From: Takakia lepidozioides
Taxonomy: Eukaryota > Streptophyta > Takakiopsida > Takakiales > Takakiaceae
Reading direction: 5' to 3'
Assembly (NCBI GenBank): GCA_030704615.1
Contig: CM060733.1
Coordinates: forward strand, 51,400,001 to 51,460,000
DNA: 60,000 nt
Both the position numbers and the translations under genes were made by a program. The notes beneath the pieces were generated by a model. It saw only the letters and a program-made list of their open reading frames with translations. It ran no database searches and was not told the origin of the DNA. Positions 10,601-21,841 of this stretch are shown one piece after another (position 1 is the stretch's first letter; every line of letters begins with the position of its first letter).

Positions 10601-10750
10601 ATTGTGTTCTTTAAGGGAGACGAGCTATATGGAGAAATGTGTTTAGCCTTCAGCTGCCGTAGTCACGAAAGAGAGAGTTATCTTGGCGCTTGGCAATAAC
10701 AACAAACGTGAGTTCTATTCGATTTGCCTTGGAACAAAATTGGATTTCTG
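7662..10750 (+). pseudogene. Pepsin-like A1 aspartic protease pseudogene
   Basis: Exon 1 (7662-8159) begins with a signal peptide (MVFQPYALFISYLFLLVLL) and a plant A1 pro-region (VSLALTHVDSPHSPL). It has a TGA at 8046-8048, then reads DYFVTINVG and VLLNTGNDVTWIQ. The first catalytic motif is normally DTG, so its Asp has become Asn. Exon 2 (8307-8556) has an in-frame TAA near 8386. Exon 3 (8762-8980) carries AAGILGLGGG-type sequence. Exon 4 starts at about 9546 and is interrupted by a MITE at 9595-10241. After it come YYVPLTGILVNAKAV and the second catalytic motif VIIDSGTPYTTL, intact. A frameshift near 10695 separates this from DLPWNKIGFLQ, the expected C-terminal strand. Splice sites GTGAGT, GTATAC and GTACGT are readable. 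Family members are secreted or vacuolar endopeptidases; this copy cannot be active. Confidence 0.9.
9595..10241 (+). mobile_element. piggyBac MITE (647 bp) inserted at TTAA
   Basis: The element is bounded by TTAA at 9591-9594 and 10242-10245. Ends are CCCTTAAACGCCCAGTAGCC and, at the other end, CACTGGGCGTTTAAGGG, giving a 16-bp perfect terminal inverted repeat. Similarity to the 3.8-kb piggyBac element at 18034-21837 extends well past the ends: on the right, ggcaggtggatgcagg...aggtacgc...gtgcggtcaa matches the larger element's right subterminal region, and on the left agcccgttt...ggctttt...aataactt matches its left end. It encodes no transposase. Removing it and one TTAA restores continuous protease exon sequence, so it is a clean insertion. 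Confidence 0.93.
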
Positions 10751-12291
10751 CAAATCGTTGCTAAGAAAACTCAAGAAGGAACATTGTCTGCATCTCCACT
10801 CATCATCTGTAGGGTTGGGCATACAACTACAATGAGGCCAAAATTTTGATTAAAAGAAAGTTTTGATTACATTTCTCAATGCCAAGAAGTGCACTTCAAT
10901 CTGACCTAAGAGGTCAATTGACCCTGCTGCTGCAATGGCTTACAATGGGCAGAAGATTACACAGATTCAGACACCCACTCCCTCAACAACTAACTAACCC
11001 TAGCCTGTAAACAATTCCTGCTAGACCTCATCCTGTTAGTTAACTGCACGGAGAATGAGTACTAGTTTAATATGCATCATGTATGTTTAGTATGACTATT
11101 GTACAACTGAAAGTTTGGACTGTGAACCTTACTAAGTATGGAATAAGTTAGCACTGTCAAAGAAACTAATTCACTAAGAACCAGCAAACTGGTTTCGTTG
11201 CTCATTGACCAGTCTTTGAAACTCTGTCTGGCTAGTGCTGATGATGTATTTGGCGGCATCACTGGCGGAGGAGATGAAAGTGGAGGTGGTTGAGGATGTA
11301 ATGTCGGAGGTGCAGCCGGGGGTACAACGTCCGGATCAGGTACAACCAGAGGTGGATCAGGCAAAGAAACAGACCGGGGGGGGGGGGGGGTTGGGCCTGC
11401 TCGTCGCCGGCCGTAACGCCTACGACACCTACGATACCCCTCGACCCTACGCATCTCATCTACTTGCTGCTGGGGGAACCAACTGGTCACATCGGGCACA
11501 TGCTCTGGCACAAATTCTACAAGTAGACCGGCGCGAAATGCCTCCTGTGCAATGTGATTGCGAGCTTGGGCATCAAGTCGTGGCTGCAATGTGCGTAGTG
11601 AACGACGCATCAATACTTATGTCATAATTTTGATTCATGTATGCTTACCAATCATATTATATTATTAGATAAACCTAAATGTACCTTGAATGAATGTTAA
11701 TGAGAGAGGTGAGAAAAACACTCACCTTTGCCGCATCCGCAATCTTGTTCTTCTTGTAATGTTTTTCGACAACATGCGGTCGCCGCCTCGGTGGTGTGGT
11801 GCCGCCCGGCGGTATCCGTTCCCAACACTTAGTGCACCAACACTCAATCCTGTCGGGGGGTCAAAGGTGGACGTGGTTGGACGGGGTGGCCCGCGAGGGG
11901 CAACCCGCGGCGCGCCCGACTCGATCCCGGAGTGTCAACATCCTCCGCATCACCTGAAAATTGGCCCCGGTCCCTTCTACAATTGTGCCCAGTAGCCTGT
12001 ATTGGATCAGGTGCAATGGGTGCCTCCTCGCGGTGGAGGTGGAGGTGGTGGTGGTGGTGGTGGTGGTGGAGGTGGAGGTGGTACTTGCGAGCTTTAGCAA
12101 TAAGACTACAGCCCCTATTGCAAAAAATTATCAGGCCAAGGCATAGGGGCACCTGACTTTTTGCCATGAGTGGTCGGATGAACACTGTGTAATGTGTATA
12201 GCACAATCTCACAAATTGAGACCAACCCAATCATACGACGGCTTTCAAATGGGAGGGAGAATGTTTCGTCTCTTTTGAGACTGCAACTTAC
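10751..12291. other. Unassigned region with proline-rich minus-strand reading
   Basis: From about 11235 to 12100 the DNA is GC-rich. On the minus strand it reads proline-rich and arginine-rich peptides (11077-11613, and pieces near 11860-12100 with GSSRARRGLPLAGHP and, in another frame, YKKNKIADAAK followed by a GTGAGT donor). I do not recognise the family. It may be another captured or decayed coding fragment. A long G run lies near 11377-11389. Confidence 0.35.
12032..12082. repeat. (GGT/GGA)n compound microsatellite
   Basis: About 17 triplets of GGT with GGA at both ends. On the minus strand it would read poly-proline or poly-histidine depending on frame. Confidence 0.9.
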
Positions 12292-12620
12292 CTGCTGTTG
12301 GGTAGGTTTTTCAGAGCATTCGGGACAAAGCCTCGATACAACCCAAGAAAGCCAGCACAGGCAAATAATACCTGCATAAGAATGTAAAATTCAGACTCCA
12401 TAAACACTCGACCAAGATTATGCTCCATGCAACCCATATTCATATAGTCTCCTTACAATATATCCATTACATATAAGGCACTCCTTTGTTTTAGAACACA
12501 AGACTGCACTGTGCCTCACTGGAAATGTTGGTCAACCACTTTGCACATGTACCTGGAATGGCATCAAAAACAGAGTTGAAAGGAGTGCCCTTCATTTGCA
12601 TCTGCCGGCGAGGCATTTAG
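12292..12620 (-). pseudogene. Plastid ADP/ATP carrier (TAAC/EAAC-type) fragment, two exons
   Basis: On the minus strand, an exon ending at 12553 reads RRQMQMKGTPFNSVFDAIPG before a GTACAT donor. After a 181-bp intron ending TTATGCAG comes the exon 12292-12371, GFLGLYRGFVPNALKNLPNSS, before GTAAGT. These are the consecutive conserved C-terminal segments of the mitochondrial-carrier-family protein that moves ATP and ADP across chloroplast envelope or thylakoid membranes. The spliced reading is out of frame by one base just after GII at the second exon's start, and the sequence before RRQ has a stop. No earlier or later exon is found, so it is a fragment with its intron kept. Confidence 0.82.
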
Positions 12621-12877
12621 GCCGCACATGCAACATCAGTGTATTTTCCACTCGAATAATGACCAAAGGAGATCGCAATGACATGTGCACTATACAAAGT
12701 TCAAAGCGGCCCTTTGTGAAATCATAAACCACTTTCTTGTTCTCTTGCATCTCTCATTCTATTGCGCAGTCTGTTTACACATCTATTAAGATTTTTTGTA
12801 TTTTGCTACCCTCATCTATTTACCCAAAACACTTTTGCACCCACCAACTAGAAGAATGATGAGGCCTACCTCTATTT

Positions 12878-13030
12878 TCACCGTTCCTGAGTCCTTAATA
12901 ATTGATGCTGCTTGTTGACAGGCAAGTCGGCTGCCTCCAGATCAGCCTTGGGCTCATGCTTCCCATCAGATTGGCTGGTGAGAATGAGTACCAGCAACAC
13001 CAACCCCAACGCCATAGGCCGCGACATCAT
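12878..13030 (-). other. Short minus-strand frame with a signal-peptide-like start
   Basis: From an ATG at about 13030 or 13027 the frame reads MSRPMALGLVLLVLILTSQS followed by a charged tail (KHEPKADLEAADLPVNKQ). A hydrophobic N-terminus then a polar part is what a small secreted precursor looks like, but there is no cysteine pattern or known peptide motif and no second exon. It could be an exon of a captured gene or chance. Confidence 0.2.
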
Positions 13031-13933
13031 CAACCCTGTTCTGTGAGCACAACACATCCCTTCATACGAAAACTGTGTTACTCTCCTTCCATCAACCCCC
13101 ACACCTCTGTCTGTCCCAGACATATCATCAAACCAAACCAAACCAGCAGGTGAATGAGTATCTGGGATGCTTGCTCTCCCTCCCCTCTACCAAGTTACAA
13201 CCTTTTTCTTGTGAGCCTAATTTTAATGACACGAAACAAAAAAGATGACCTCCTTGGCTAGATATTGAACAGTTCCTAACTGAGAAATTACCAAATTTTA
13301 TGAAAAGCAGCTGACTAGGAATAGACCACTACACTTTGGATTGCCCACTCCACAACAAAGGTTGCCCAAAAACTGTTTTGCCCACGACACAACAGATGAA
13401 CCTGCGGCTACAACATGAATTACTATCCTGTATGCCTGCACCAACTGACATTGCTGCAGGACCCTCGCCTCTTTCTGATTTGGTCCGTGCTTGCCAGATC
13501 GTCATGCATTCAGCTTTCTGCATGCCATGAAATCGCGCGAGACATTCCCACCTCTCATGTCAAGCAGATGATTGTCCTGGGCCCCACCCACTTCTTTTAG
13601 TTTGAACCACACACACATCTATGAATGTACACTCTTCAATGGCTGTCCTTCAGTTTCTTCTTTCCAAAAGCGAGATGTAGGCCTCTGTCTACATACTGGG
13701 CTGGTGGGGCCTTACCCACGTGATAAACCTTGCCTTGTGAGTCTGCACCCAAAGACAACCCGCCTCTTCCCAGATCAGCCACAGTTCCAACAAAACGCAA
13801 GAATCCTTCGAGACGAAGAGACTCGATATATTTACATTTCGAGGAGATGGGTGATCTGCTCTAACAAGCAAGATTCATGAAGCACTAATGCATGTATCTT
13901 CATAAGCTTCGTCTCCGAGGATATAACACTCAC

Positions 13934-14690
13934 CTTAGCTTTTGTGAAGGTCTAGTAGCCTTATACAAACTCTTAAAGTAGCAGGGAAGTTGAGGCGTGT
14001 GCCAATCATTTGCTATGAAGACAACATTCTCACCTGTGCAAGAGAAGCCACTGGGCAGTCGGACTTTTAAATGTGGCTACGTGTTTTGAGAAGATCAGAC
14101 TGATTGAGAATGTGTTTGAGTTGGAATCCATGAGCAGTTCTGTTGCCTTTTGTAAAAGCATAAGTGAGCACATATGTAGGAGGGATGTTCACTAGACTTC
14201 ACTTGTCCTATCCTACTGGCCATACACTCCCTGCACAGCTTTGGGAACAGGCTATGCATAAGAGAACAAAAATAGGGAACCTACCCCATCAAGCTGAGGA
14301 AAGAATAAACAATTTGCTGGAGCACACTATAGAACACAAAGAAAGAAGAAGGAAAAGATGCATTGCATGCCTTCTCCTTAGAATGAGAAATCCAAGATTA
14401 CTCACCGTAAGGCCCACTGAAGTACTCATTACTGCTGAGGTCTAAGACACGCGTTGCTTCAATGGGTGCCTGTACACACAGCAACACAGGAAATTGGATT
14501 AAATTTAGCTACATGTGAGCAATCTCAAGACTGCAGAGAACCAAAACAATAACAAGACTGATGTGGAGAAAGGTCCATGACTAGGCGACAATTGTGAATA
14601 AAAATTTACCTGCGCTCAAAGGCAGAAGCGAAGCTGATAGTCAGTTCCCGAAACAGGACCATAGATCTTGCTTCCTGTCTTACCCCAAAC
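13934..14690 (-). pseudogene. Granule-bound-type starch synthase fragment, three exons
   Basis: Three minus-strand exons in correct order: 14610-14690 (VWGKTGSKIYGPVSGTDYQL), 14406-14469 (ATRVLDLSSNEYFSGPYG) and 13934-14033 ([20 protein letters not shown]). They join with canonical donors (GTAAAT, GTGAGT, GTGAGT) and AG acceptors in the expected phases. They correspond to the N-terminal half of the GT5 catalytic domain of ADP-glucose starch synthase, a plastid enzyme that elongates amylose. The first exon lacks three residues next to GTDY compared with my recollection of the family and has an in-frame TGA. Exons before and after are missing (next would encode AFCIHN...). It is a non-functional fragment with introns preserved. 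Confidence 0.85.
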
Positions 14691-14985
14691 CTGCAGATAC
14701 CCAAATTTTGGTTCAACCAACTTAGTCCAGCTCAGTGCTCATTATTCATCACACAGTGGCCATAACAGTTTAGTTTGCCCCATGGCATGAAGGTCGTGTA
14801 GTTGCTTGGGCACCAAGGCTCAAAGAGTGGCTTCCCTAGGCATCACTGCCTGATCCCTTCTCTCTTGTCAATGCCCCCCTTTCTCCCCTGCTTTCCAGGG
14901 GTGCAGATGGACAAGCCTCTCTAGGACGGAAAAGTAGAACCGTGAAAGATTCAACTGCCACTCTTCAGCTCTAACTATATAATTT

Positions 14986-17625
14986 CTCTGTAAAGATATC
15001 AATCAGCTTGTTAAGTCTCAGAAGAAATTATACTGGGATAAGTTATACAGTGAAATAAACTCAAACCACCGTGGTGGTAATGACAAGAAATTCTGGTTGG
15101 CCCTTCAACGTTTGTACAAGCCTAAAAACGGTCAGCAAGTACAAGCGCTGAAGACTACTAAAGGTGCAGTGGTGACTTCATGGGTTGACATTGTCAAAAC
15201 CTTTGAAAATCACTACAGTATCCTTGGCAGAACTTCTAGGTCTAACAGTGAGGGGTCTTCTGCTGAATGGAGGGACACAGTTGGAAAAACTGTTCCTATG
15301 ATTCAAAACAGCCATGATGAACTGGAGTATATTTCAATGGCTTATAACGCTCCCATTAGTTCTTCTGAGATTGTGGAAGCAATTGAACATTTAAATGGAT
15401 ATAAAGCTGGTGGACCTGATGGTATTGTCAACGAGCTTATCAAGCACGGTGGCGATCCCATGATAGAGGCCCTAGTTCTCCTCTTTAACCTTATCTGGAA
15501 GACTGAAATGATCCCTTTCGCTGGCGACAGGGGGTCATTGTCAATCAATACAAGAAGGGTGACAGAGAAGAACCGGGGAACTACCGTGGCATCACGCTCC
15601 TCAATGCTGTTGGCAAGACATTCTGCAGAGTTATAAGTACTCGTCTCGAGGTTGATCTGGTGTCTAGAGGTTGTTTCCACGAAGGCCAAGCTGGCTTTCG
15701 GCGTAACAGGGGCTGTGTGGATCATATCTTCACTCTAAGCCAGATTATCCAGGGAAGGAAAAAAGAAGGGAAACCCACTTATGTTGATTTCCTGGATGTC
15801 AAAAAGGCTTATGACACAGTGTGGAGAGATGGACTATGGTTCCGCCTCTGGTCTTGTGGGATCAAGGGAAAGATGTGGAGAGTTGTCCACAACTTGTATG
15901 CTCACACCAAAAGCTGTGTCACTGTTAACGGACAGAAGTCCAACTTCTTTGACATAGACCAAGGTGTAGCTCAAGGATGTACTCTCTCCCCTCTGCTCTT
16001 CAATGTTTTCATCAATCAACTCCTCGAGGATGTGGAAAGTGAGGGATTTGGGTTAAGGGTGGGTGATACCACCATACCGGCCCTTATGTTTGCGGATGAC
16101 TTCACAGGCATAGGGGAGACTCCACCCAATCTACATGAGTTGATTGATTGCGCGAAGAGATACTTTGATCTTTGGGGGCTAGAGGCTGATGTCAACAAAT
16201 GTGCAGTGGTAGCATTCAACGACAGAGGAGAGGGAGGAAGTGATCTTAAGTGGCAGTGGGGTAGCCAAGAGATCCGAGTCCTCCCTTCCTACACTTGAGT
16301 TTTCCTCCAATTGTAATTGGGATGCACATATCCGGAAAGTTGTTCAAACTGGCAAGGGCAAAGCTCTGGGGCTCACTAAATTTTTCCACTGCAGAGGGGT
16401 CAACTCTGAGGTTAAGAAAACCATGCTTTGTCGCGTTATAAGACCTGCCTTGGAGTACGGATCTGCTATATGGGTTGATAACTCCAACCAGGCTAAGTCT
16501 CTAGAATCCATTCAAGTGGGGGTGCTTAAGGAAAGTATGTCAGCATGCTCCAAAACAGCCAATGTGGTTGTTCGGGGTGAGTTTGGCATTCCGTCCTTAA
16601 GCTCCCGACGAGATGAATTCAAGGTCAGATGGTGGGGTCAGCTGCAACATATGCCCAACACCAGATATCCTAAGTTAATCGACTCTATATCTTGGAAAGA
16701 GGACCGCCCTGTCAAACAGGCTAAGTCCTGGCAGAAGAGAGTAGAAGAGATTCTCAAGGACCTGGACCTGGATCCGCAAGTCTTGACCCTGCTGGATAAA
16801 TCTGACTTAGAGGCTGTAGTGTCCAAAGCCATGTTTGTTGCCATGAGATTGTCTGATGAAAATGAAGTTAGGCAGAAAACTTCCCTGAACTTGTTTCCAG
16901 TCAGTGACATGGGGGAGGACATCTTGGATGACCTCAAGGGTCTACCCACTCTCGGCACTAGACTAAAATTTAAACTCAGGGCAGGAAGCCTACCTTTGAA
17001 CAGCAAACAGAAGCAGAGAGGAAAGGGAGAGTGCAATTGCCCGTTGTGTGGGCAATCTGAAGACAGTATTCATTTTCTGATACACTGTCCGGGGTTCTCT
17101 CACCAAAGAGACGCTCTCTTCAACTCTATCAAGGGAATTGTGCCTGTACCCTTGTTTACCAACTTTGAAAGTCTCGAGGCTGAGCCAAAAGCCCAGGCCC
17201 TCCCGAGGCCTAGTTTTTGGGCAAATCACACACAACAGATTGATGCTTGTGTGAAGGGATTTCTAGAGGATATCTGGAAAACCCGGATTAATTCTTTATA
17301 TGAAGGTAAGTCTTACTACCAACGTCAGCCCCTGACAGAGGTAGGTTCTGTTCCTTTTGTTCCCGCTCAAACTGGGCGCGGGGTCAATGGCCACAAGGCT
17401 ACGGCAAACAACATCTTATGAGTACAATATATAATTTCTCCATCTTCGTTGGTCTAGTCAGTTTTTGCTTTGGGAAGTCTGGATTCAACTTCTTGAGGTG
17501 GAGTGAAGCCTTTACAAGAATAGTTGAAATCTCCCTCGTTGGTATGTTGACTTGGCCCTCAATTGCGGCTAAAGGATGGATCCATTTTGACTGCCTCCTT
17601 GTTGGTCTTGAAAGTGAGTAAAAAA
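14986..17625 (+). mobile_element. 5'-truncated non-LTR retrotransposon (LINE) with animal-like RT
   Basis: Reverse transcriptase readings run 14998-15530, 15540-16240 and 16240-17421 with two frameshifts (near 15525 and 16245). Signatures in order: NGYKAGGPDGI, YRGITLLNAVGKTF, QAGFRRNRGCVDHIFTL, FLDVKKAYDTVW, GVAQGCTLSPLLFN, and the catalytic FADDFTGIG with its two aspartates at about 16095-16100. A C-terminal Cys/His knuckle CNCPLCGQSEDSIHFLIHCP follows at about 17034-17090. TGA is at 17419-17421 and a short A run near 17620 may be the 3' end. The apurinic endonuclease is missing, so the copy is 5'-truncated. The wording is closer to LINEs common in invertebrates and fish than to plant L1. 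Clade assignment needs a tree. Confidence 0.88.
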
Positions 17626-18029
17626 AAGGGACAGCAAATAGCAAAGGGGAAACAAAAACTCTCATAGAACTGCACACAGAGGGTGGAATTTAGCCGAAAA
17701 GGACATAAGAGAATGGGTGAAGTAAAATAAGGCTCCACAGGAAAGGAAGTGACAAATGACCTTTGCCTCCAGCAGTACATCACAAAGAAAGATTAGTGTA
17801 ATGTCCAATTAGACAGCATGCAACCCTTCCGAGAGCCAATTGACCCATGGTCTGCACATGCCCTCTGGGGTAGTATGACTTAGGTCTTACTATTGGACAT
17901 CACCTAGGTACTTCATCTGCTCACAGGGCAGTGCAATGTCAAACTTGTGAAGCCGAGGGAAGTGTGAGTTTTATTTCAATCATGGGGGACATCGCACGCA
18001 TTGCTCGCACACTGAGAGTCTAAACCAGC
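17626..18029. other. Spacer between the LINE and the piggyBac element
   Basis: No gene or repeat is recognised. Confidence 0.3.
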
Positions 18030-18033
18030 TTAA

Positions 18034-21000
18034 CCCGCCCAGTAGCCCGTTTTGGGCCTTTGAAATCAGGAAATTTGCAATAACTTCACAGGATCTTAGC
18101 CAATTTGTTTGAGTTTTGGATATGTTATGCCCAGCCACCTGGGCTAATCTGAACCGTTGGGCGATTTTCCCTGATCAAGGTTAGGGTTCCGGAATTGCTA
18201 CGAGAGTGGCGGGGGGTCAGCTCCCGCCATTTTGCTTCTCTCTCCCAAACATTGTGCTCTGGGTCCCGCGCTTTCTGAGTTCCTCGCGCGGGTTGGAGGG
18301 TGCTTGCAGGTGGCCGTTTGGATTCCTTGCAGGTTGCCGTTGCGTTTCCTTGCTCTTGTCTCCTTCTATAACTGAAGCTCCCGCCGTCGCTGCATCAGGA
18401 AGCTCTTAGTATTCAAGGCGTTGTTGGCTCATTGCGGCTGGTATGACACATCTCTTCTCTTGTCTGTCATCAAGCTTTGTTTCTTCATGTATGTTGTAGA
18501 TGCGAGTTTCTTCTTGCATTGAAGGCTTTGCTTCATTCCTGTAGGCTTGCAGGCAGAGGAACTTAGGGAGACAAGTTGCCAAGATTCCCTGTTGTCATTG
18601 AAGGAGAAAGAAGGCCCGTTACTGGTGACTATATAGGAGAGGAAACATGGGTTCTGCAGACATTCCTCCAGCCGCTCCTGCGCATTTGCTAGAAGAGTCT
18701 CTTGTTATTGGCAATTGGGCTCGCGCTTTGGGCGCCTCTCTAGATCAAGTCGCCCAATTGATTGGGTGTTTGAACGAGGATTATCTTACGTGCTTGAAGA
18801 GGCCCAAGCGGGTGAAGTGGCCTGCATTTCCAAAACCAGCCAATTTTCGGTACCTATTTCGTCGTCAGGCTGCGGAGATTCTCGGGTGGGTTGATCGTAA
18901 AGAGGAAGGTGATCCACATGGCTTTTCTCCTGAGGTAAATGAGTGTTTGAGGCTATCTGTATGGCCTGATTTTGATGGATCCTCATCTGCCACCAACGAT
19001 GAGACTGAAGGCAGTAGCAAAGTCCAGAGGTAAGAACGATTCTGGGCATGCGAGACTTGATGGAGTTCAATTTCTGGTTTTGATTCGGGTCTTGCATATT
19101 CTCTGCTTAGTTCTCAAGTTGCTAGAGATGTCGCAGGTCATAACCAATCTTGGGAAGATCTAGGGGTGCTGGGATCCACTGTAAAGGTTGCAATGAACCA
19201 TTTGTACCTGCCTAACATGGCTTCTTCTTCCAACCTCCAAGAATTTGGTTATTGTACTGTCGTGGACAAGTCGTGGGACATTGTGAGTGCGTCTGATACA
19301 TATGTTGTCTCCTTCTTTGTTGGGCTTGGGGTGCATACCGTGCCCTCTCATGTTTGCCTTCCTGTAGACCTTGACGAGCCTATGCCAGTTACAGTAAGTG
19401 CCATGCTTGGTTTGGATGATGTTGTTGAGAACACGGTAGGGTCTGAATCTGAGACAGAATGTGACTCGGACTCTGACTATGATCCGGTAGAGGAAGAGAG
19501 AGGTAATCCAGATGCTGGTCAGGATCCAGACTTGTGGGATTACTGTGTGGACACTGGAAATGCGGCCCATGAGCTCGGGCTTTATGATTTGGCTGAATCT
19601 TGGCGTGAATGGCCACCGAAAGATAAATTCGCAGATGACATGTGGAATTCACAGTGCACAAAGCTGCCTCAGGTAACGTGGAGTGGGGGGGAGACGGGTC
19701 CTAAGGTGCCTTTGGATGATAGTACTCTCCCTGTAGATTTTTTCAATTTGTTCTGGCCGGCACTTGTGATGCGGAAAATCTGCAGAATGACAAACCTGTA
19801 TGCCCATACCTTAATAGAAGGGGGCAAATGAAGGGGGGAGAGTGGTGGTATCCTGTGAGTGTTGTGGAATTGAAGGCGTGGTTGGGAGTTCATATTCTCA
19901 TGGGAATCAAGAGATTGCCCAACACAAGATGCTACTGGAAAGGTAACAATGAGTTCTTCAAGTGTCCTTCCATTATGCGCATCATGAGTCGCAATAGATG
20001 GGAAACAATTTTGAGGTGTTTGCACCTAGTGGACAACCGGTTAGTGGAGGTGGATAAATCAGCCCCTGCTTATGATAAAATTGCAAAGACCCGTTGGTTG
20101 TTAGACCAGCAAAATGACTTGTATGCTCGCTACTGGCAACCCGATCAAAACCTATGTGTGGATGAGATGATGGTGAAGTACAAAGGTAAGTACTCTAACC
20201 TGCAACAGTATATGAGCAAAAAACTAGTGAAATGGGGTATAAAGTGGTGGTGCTTGGCTGGTGCCAAAAGCCGATATGTTCACAAGATGGAGGTGTATCT
20301 TGGCCGTGATGATGCAATTGATTTGACACACGGGCAGGGATATTCTGTTGTAACCAGACTGTTGGATGGTTTTGAGGGGAAATGGCACATAGTGACCATG
20401 GATAATTTCATTACTAGTCCTATTCTTTTCTATGACTTGGCTGTCCAGAATATCTATGCTACTGATACAGTGAAGACAACTCGGGTGGGATTCCCTTCAT
20501 GTCTTGATTTTGGAAAGAGAGGAGAGAGAGGCACTATGCAGTACCGCATGCATAGATCTAACAAATTGGTGGCATTGTCTTGGTTTGACAATAAGCCAGT
20601 CACATTGTTGAGCACTGCTTGCAGCCATGTGGGGGCAGATTGCTTCATTGAGCGGTGGCACAACGGTGCTCGCCGCATGGTCCCCACTTCCCCCATTGTG
20701 AAGCACTATCAAGAACACATGAAGGGGGTTGATGTGCAGGATCAATTGAGGGGCTACTACAGTGTGCAAACGCATGATCACAAGTGGTGGCACCGCTTGT
20801 TCTTTCATGATACATCGCTGGTGAATTCTTATTTGTTATATCTGGCTTGGATGAAAGAGAAGGACAGGAAGCCGCGGTCTCATATGCTCTTCCACATTCA
20901 AGTGGCCAATGGGTTGATTGCCGGGTGGGTTGCTCCCATGAGAACTATCTTGGAAGGGGCTTCTGTTCCAAACCCGGGAGCACTTCACTTCTCCCAAAAA

Positions 21001-21837
21001 AGTGCTAGGAGAAGGAAGTGTGTCGAGTGTGGTGCCCGACAAAGGTTTTTTTGTGCCTTGTGTGGAGATGTTAGCATCTGTTTGGGGACCTGCTTTGTCA
21101 AACATCACAGCCTGGTTTGAGACAATGTCAGTTGGAATTCATGGCTAGAATTCATGGCAATGTGAGTTCATGGCTGCAAAGTGGTGGTAGATTGCTTTAG
21201 TGGTTAGCCCCCTTGCCAAGTGGGGGTGCACACAAGGGGGGGATCCTCCCCCTTGTGTTCATGTGTGAGCTGCCAGTTGGGGCAGCTTAGTGGGTTCAAA
21301 CCCTACTCACACATTGTTCCTTGGTGTCAGGAGGGTAGGAGTGGGGTGGTGGGATATCTTGCTTTGCAAAGCACTTGCTGCAGCAAACACTCCAGGGTAC
21401 AGGTAGCACGGGCATTTTTCCAAAGAACACTGAATCCTCAATTTTGACCCACTCTGCTTTGAACAAATGTCAGTAGCCCATTTTTTGTCCAAATTGCATT
21501 TTGTTTTCTGCAATGGATGTGAGATCCCACCAGGATGAATGGGGAGCAGAATCAGCTCATTTGGAAATCATCCCGTCACCCATTTCTGCAAATTACTCAT
21601 TCTAATTTACAATTTTGATATGTGGGTCCCAAAAAAGGGCCCCAGTCTCAAGGGTGGCATTTTCTGAATTTTCATCTGATTTCCCTCAAAATTGGCATGT
21701 ACCTGCAGCAGGTAGGTACGCTTCTGGTGTGCGGTCAAAATTTTCAAATTCCAATTTTTTCGAAAATTACACCTTGTTTTAGCACCAGGGGTCAGGTTTT
21801 TGGAAAAAGTAAAAAATAAGTACTGGGCGTTTAAGGG
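18034..21837 (+). mobile_element. piggyBac element, 3.8 kb, nearly intact
   Basis: It is flanked by TTAA at 18030-18033 and 21838-21841, the invariant piggyBac target. The right end reads TACTGGGCGTTTAAGGG, identical in its core to the MITE end at 10241. The left end reads CCCGCCCAGTAGCCCG, whereas the MITE left end is CCCTTAAACGCCCAGTAGCC, so six bases (TTAAAC) are missing from this copy's left terminus. It contains one transposase gene. About 700 bp of right subterminal sequence carries the block shared with the MITE. A loss at the left tip may prevent movement now, since the terminal bases are bound and cut by the transposase. Confidence 0.94.
18647..21120 (+). CDS. piggyBac transposase (DDE_Tnp_1_7), one frameshift
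   Basis: Exon 1 is 18647-19029 (MGSADIPPAAPAHLLEE...). A GTAAGA donor at 19030 and an acceptor ending at 19110 join in frame to exon 2. Exon 2 reads an acidic region (EDLGVLG, SESETECDSDSDYD) and then WPALVMRKICRMTNLYAHTL. A one-base shift in a G-rich stretch near 19815-19830 leads to the frame 19828-21120 with the catalytic core. The three aspartates are in VDEMMVKYKGK (codon at 20161), MDNFITSP (20401) and KGVDVQDQL (20731), all intact. KWWHRLFFHD and a C-terminal Cys/His module (KCVECGARQRFFCALC...CLGTC...H) finish the protein. The enzyme cuts and pastes DNA at TTAA by a hairpin mechanism without leaving footprints. The single shift could be a recent mutation or a sequencing slip, so the gene is close to functional. 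Confidence 0.9.
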
Positions 21838-21841
21838 TTAA

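Noticed and set aside
11077-11613. Proline-rich minus-strand frame as a real gene
   Set aside because: Composition is driven by G runs and GGT/GGA triplets, and no domain or start context supports it.
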